Of a DNA stretch of 9,282 nucleotides, positions 8,601 to 9,282 are shown one piece after another. Numbering within the stretch: the stretch's first letter is position 1; each line of letters begins with the position of its first letter. The notes under the pieces are model-generated. The model ran no database searches. It was not told the origin of the DNA and worked only from the letters and a program-made list of their open reading frames with translations. Source of the stretch: an uncultured Ruminococcus sp. (lineage in GTDB: Bacteria; Bacillota; Clostridia; Oscillospirales; Ruminococcaceae); the NCBI GenBank assembly GCA_947174085.1, contig CAMWHN010000068.1:1-9282 (forward strand), read 5' to 3'. The position numbers were made by a program, and so were the translations under genes.

Positions 8601-9058
8601 CTAAAAAAAATCAAACTATGTGTTTCTTGACGATGGAGGACAGCTCCGGCATAATAGAATCTGTTATATTTCCTAATGCTTATTTAAAAGCAAAAAATCG
8701 TTTGCAAACGGGAAAATTAGTTTATCTTACAGGTAAGATTTCTAAAAAAAATTATCATGTAAATATTATCTGTGAACATGTCCGGCAACAAGAAGAATTA
8801 TTTGCTATGACAGAATATATGCAGTTATGTATTAAAATTTCTCCAGAAGAAAAGTATTTATTGCAGAAAATTTCAGAAATTTGTGAGAAATTTTCTGGAA
8901 AAACAGAAGTAATTTTTTATTTAACAGAAACTGGAAAATATATCTTGCCTAAGAAAAAAATTTCTGTTGCTGTGACAGAAAATTTCTATCAAGCTTTGTG
9001 TGAAATTATTTCACCTGAAAAAATAGGCTGTATTCCGACAGTGATACGGCAAAAATAA
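5633..9058 (+). CDS. dnaE: DNA polymerase III subunit alpha (DnaE)
   Basis: This is a replicative C-family DNA polymerase of 1141 residues. The PHP domain (about 7-290) keeps the likely metal ligands of an active PHP site: His10, His12, Asp21, His46 (TDHGN), Glu71, His91, Cys142, Asp210 and His212 (NDVHY). E. coli DnaE, by contrast, has lost several (HLR, TDF, NDVR). The polymerase core carries GAGRGSGAGS (360-369), the catalytic pair in PDIDVDF (Asp402, Asp404) and the third Asp in KMDLLGL (Asp554). GMFQLES is at 601-607, YRPATVDYI at 632-640 and YAFNRSHATAYA at 741-752. FGLSAIKGLS (819-828) and LIKSGALDDLDCNRKQ (868-883) mark the tandem helix-hairpin-helix region. QMSFF (906-910) is a probable sliding-clamp-binding pentapeptide, and an OB fold spans about 975-1050. 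Firmicutes usually pair this enzyme with PolC, which is not in the window. No 3'-5' DEDD exonuclease insertion is present, so this is not PolC. It overlaps whiA by 17 nt. Confidence 0.97.
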   Translation: MTAQNNNFIHLHVHSEYSLLDGACRLENLVQQAKALGQSAIAVTDHGNLYAGLKFYQIAKQAGIKPIIGCEMYVARRTRFDRDAKFDRRSHHLVLLCENQTGYQNLIKLVSLANTEGFYEKPRIDLDLLKKYHKGLICLSGCVSGEIARLLLEHNYSGAKQKALQYQKILGAENYFLEIQNHGLQEEKNILPLLVKLSRETGVALVATNDVHYIKKSDAFIQKIMLCIQTNRTIQENHNLNFSTDEFYLKSTEEMINLFSDLPEAITNSAKIAQRCNLEIEFNHRKLPHFIQEGITDNQAYFRNLCQKGLIQHYGNSPAPEVQERLEYEMQVIADNGFVDYFLIVWDYVRYAKMQDIPVGAGRGSGAGSLCAYCLNITEIDPIANNLLFERFLNSGRKTMPDIDVDFCIEGRQKVKDYIVRRYGREHVAEIIVFDTLKAKSTIRNVGRVLNLKYELYDEIAKYMHSMLSVKEALETVPELKLLYQQDSQVKQLLDIALQIEGIPRNISVHAAGVIITQEPVINNVPVLMIKNNNMYVSQYTMDILEQLGLLKMDLLGLKNLTIIRNTEKAVRNYQKGFAIQNINFNDSAVYHFIASGNTSGMFQLESDGMRNFLMRLNPTCMEDMVAALALYRPATVDYIKIYIENKNHPEKINYLHSVLKKILASSYGCMLYQEQVMQICRDMAGYSYAQADNVRRAMSKKKQEIMKQERQVFLQGAVKNHIPEQIASQVFDQMASFASYAFNRSHATAYARIAYQTAYLKYYFFGDYMASLMTYAENNYEKLASYLEECRKQGFLIYKPDINISEWQFICQDKKIYFGLSAIKGLSRMLIDKLTQERRKNGKFISFVDFCKRTQSFSMGKLHFEVLIKSGALDDLDCNRKQMLLYYKQVLESLNSNNRDITDGQMSFFEEVNINNSHELPEIADFSNSEKLQLEKEVFGFYLTGHPVNQLQYLQELFKCYKISELENLQESAHVRVLALIQSCKEYKTKKNQTMCFLTMEDSSGIIESVIFPNAYLKAKNRLQTGKLVYLTGKISKKNYHVNIICEHVRQQEELFAMTEYMQLCIKISPEEKYLLQKISEICEKFSGKTEVIFYLTETGKYILPKKKISVAVTENFYQALCEIISPEKIGCIPTVIRQK

Positions 9059-9110
9059 AAAATTAGAAAAAAATACCTGACAGTTACTTTAAGTTTATAA
9101 AAATTCATGA

Positions 9111-9141
9111 AGAAATTGAAAATATTTGTTGACAAATTTCT
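9111..9141. repeat. Inverted repeat spanning the -35 box
   Basis: AGAAATT (9111-9117) and AATTTCT (9135-9141) are exact 7-base complements flanking and abutting the -35 hexamer. This could be an operator for a dimeric repressor. It is pure A/T apart from one G-C pair, so chance occurrence in this AT-rich DNA is quite possible. No U-run follows, so it is not an intrinsic terminator. Confidence 0.3.
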
Positions 9142-9157
9142 AATTGTCTGTTATAAT
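9129..9157 (+). promoter_or_regulatory. Consensus sigma-A promoter with extended -10
   Basis: The -35 box TTGACA (9129-9134) and -10 box TATAAT (9152-9157) are both perfect and separated by the optimal 17 nt. TG at 9149-9150 makes an extended -10 (TGTTATAAT). Transcription should start at about 9163-9165. It is the only promoter-quality signal I found in the intergenic spaces of the window. It lies 70 nt downstream of the dnaE stop, so it serves a transcript that begins here and continues past the window. Confidence 0.92.
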
Positions 9158-9163
9158 AGATAT

Positions 9164-9282
9164 AGTGCTATGTTCTTCCTCTTTTGTATAACAAAGAGAC
9201 ACCAAACAGCACAATGTGATAACCAAGCAAATCATGAATCAGCATACTATCACTTTCAAGATAATGCTGATATGTAGGTGAT
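9164..9282 (+). ncRNA. Candidate structured 5' leader / cis-regulatory RNA (window-truncated)
   Basis: About 119 nt follow the predicted start of transcription and end in AGGTGAT (9276-9282), a strong Shine-Dalgarno match, so the downstream start codon should lie just beyond the window. The exact complements are as follows. GTGCT (9165-9169) pairs with AGCAC (9208-9212), closing an arm that contains a hairpin of about 8 bp (9179-9187 with 9191-9198, AUA loop, one bulged U). GTGATA (9216-9221) pairs with TATCAC (9248-9253). ATCAGCAT (9238-9245) pairs with ATGCTGAT (9264-9271). ATCACTT (9249-9255) can pair with AGGTGAT itself, with one G-U. The last two pairings together form an H-type pseudoknot that would hide the ribosome binding site, whereas the 9216 pairing competes for the same bases. 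I do not recognise a known riboswitch class. The downstream gene is unseen; pfkA is common here in Clostridia. Confidence 0.55.

Noticed and set aside
9179..9198. Hairpin CTCTTTTGT-ATA-ACAAAGAG as an intrinsic terminator for dnaE
   Set aside because: It is AT-rich with no U-tract after it and lies downstream of a perfect promoter, so it fits a leader hairpin better.
9234..9281. 15-codon ORF (ATG 9234 to TGA 9279-9281) in the leader
   Set aside because: It has no ribosome binding site, is very short, and lies in bases better explained by RNA pairing.

Overview
The window looks like a stretch of low-GC Firmicutes chromosome, most likely a Ruminococcus-like member of the Oscillospiraceae (Clostridia). 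The reasons are the AT-rich coding sequence with strong AGGAG-type ribosome binding sites, the conserved hprK-murB-rapZ-whiA-dnaE gene block, and a surface protein with a Thr/Glu-rich linker of a kind common in ruminococcal exported proteins. The genus is inferred from style and synteny; no database was searched.

All recognised genes lie on the + strand and are tightly packed, so they probably form one operon. The window opens with the last 18 codons of an unidentified gene (1-57). A membrane-anchored protein follows (103-1257) whose outer domain resembles a degenerate putative glycoside hydrolase (DUF4015-like). Then come HPr kinase/phosphorylase (hprK, 1296-2255), UDP-N-acetylenolpyruvoylglucosamine reductase (murB, 2290-3231), the RapZ/YvcJ nucleotide-binding protein (rapZ, 3222-4088), an unrecognised 199-residue protein (4092-4691), WhiA (4726-5649, TTG start) and the DNA polymerase III alpha subunit DnaE (5633-9058). 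murB/rapZ overlap by 10 nt and whiA/dnaE by 17 nt, which suggests translational coupling.

The set links carbon-source sensing (HprK), cell-wall precursor synthesis (MurB), amino-sugar or nucleotide-linked regulation (RapZ family), a division/sporulation-associated DNA-binding protein (WhiA) and replication (DnaE). In many Firmicutes yvcK sits between rapZ and whiA. Here it is absent, and an AT-richer unknown gene with an internal ~94-residue duplication takes its place.

The last 224 bases (9059-9282) hold no conventional gene and no clear intrinsic terminator. They contain a consensus sigma-A promoter (TTGACA, 17-nt spacer, extended TGnTATAAT) and about 120 nt of predicted leader with several exact inverted repeats. 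The window ends on an AGGTGAT Shine-Dalgarno sequence. That sequence can pair with the loop of an upstream 8-bp hairpin, giving an H-type pseudoknot, while the same loop bases can alternatively pair further upstream. This makes the end of the window a candidate uncharacterised cis-regulatory RNA for the gene just outside it. That gene is often pfkA at this locus in Clostridia, but it is not visible here.
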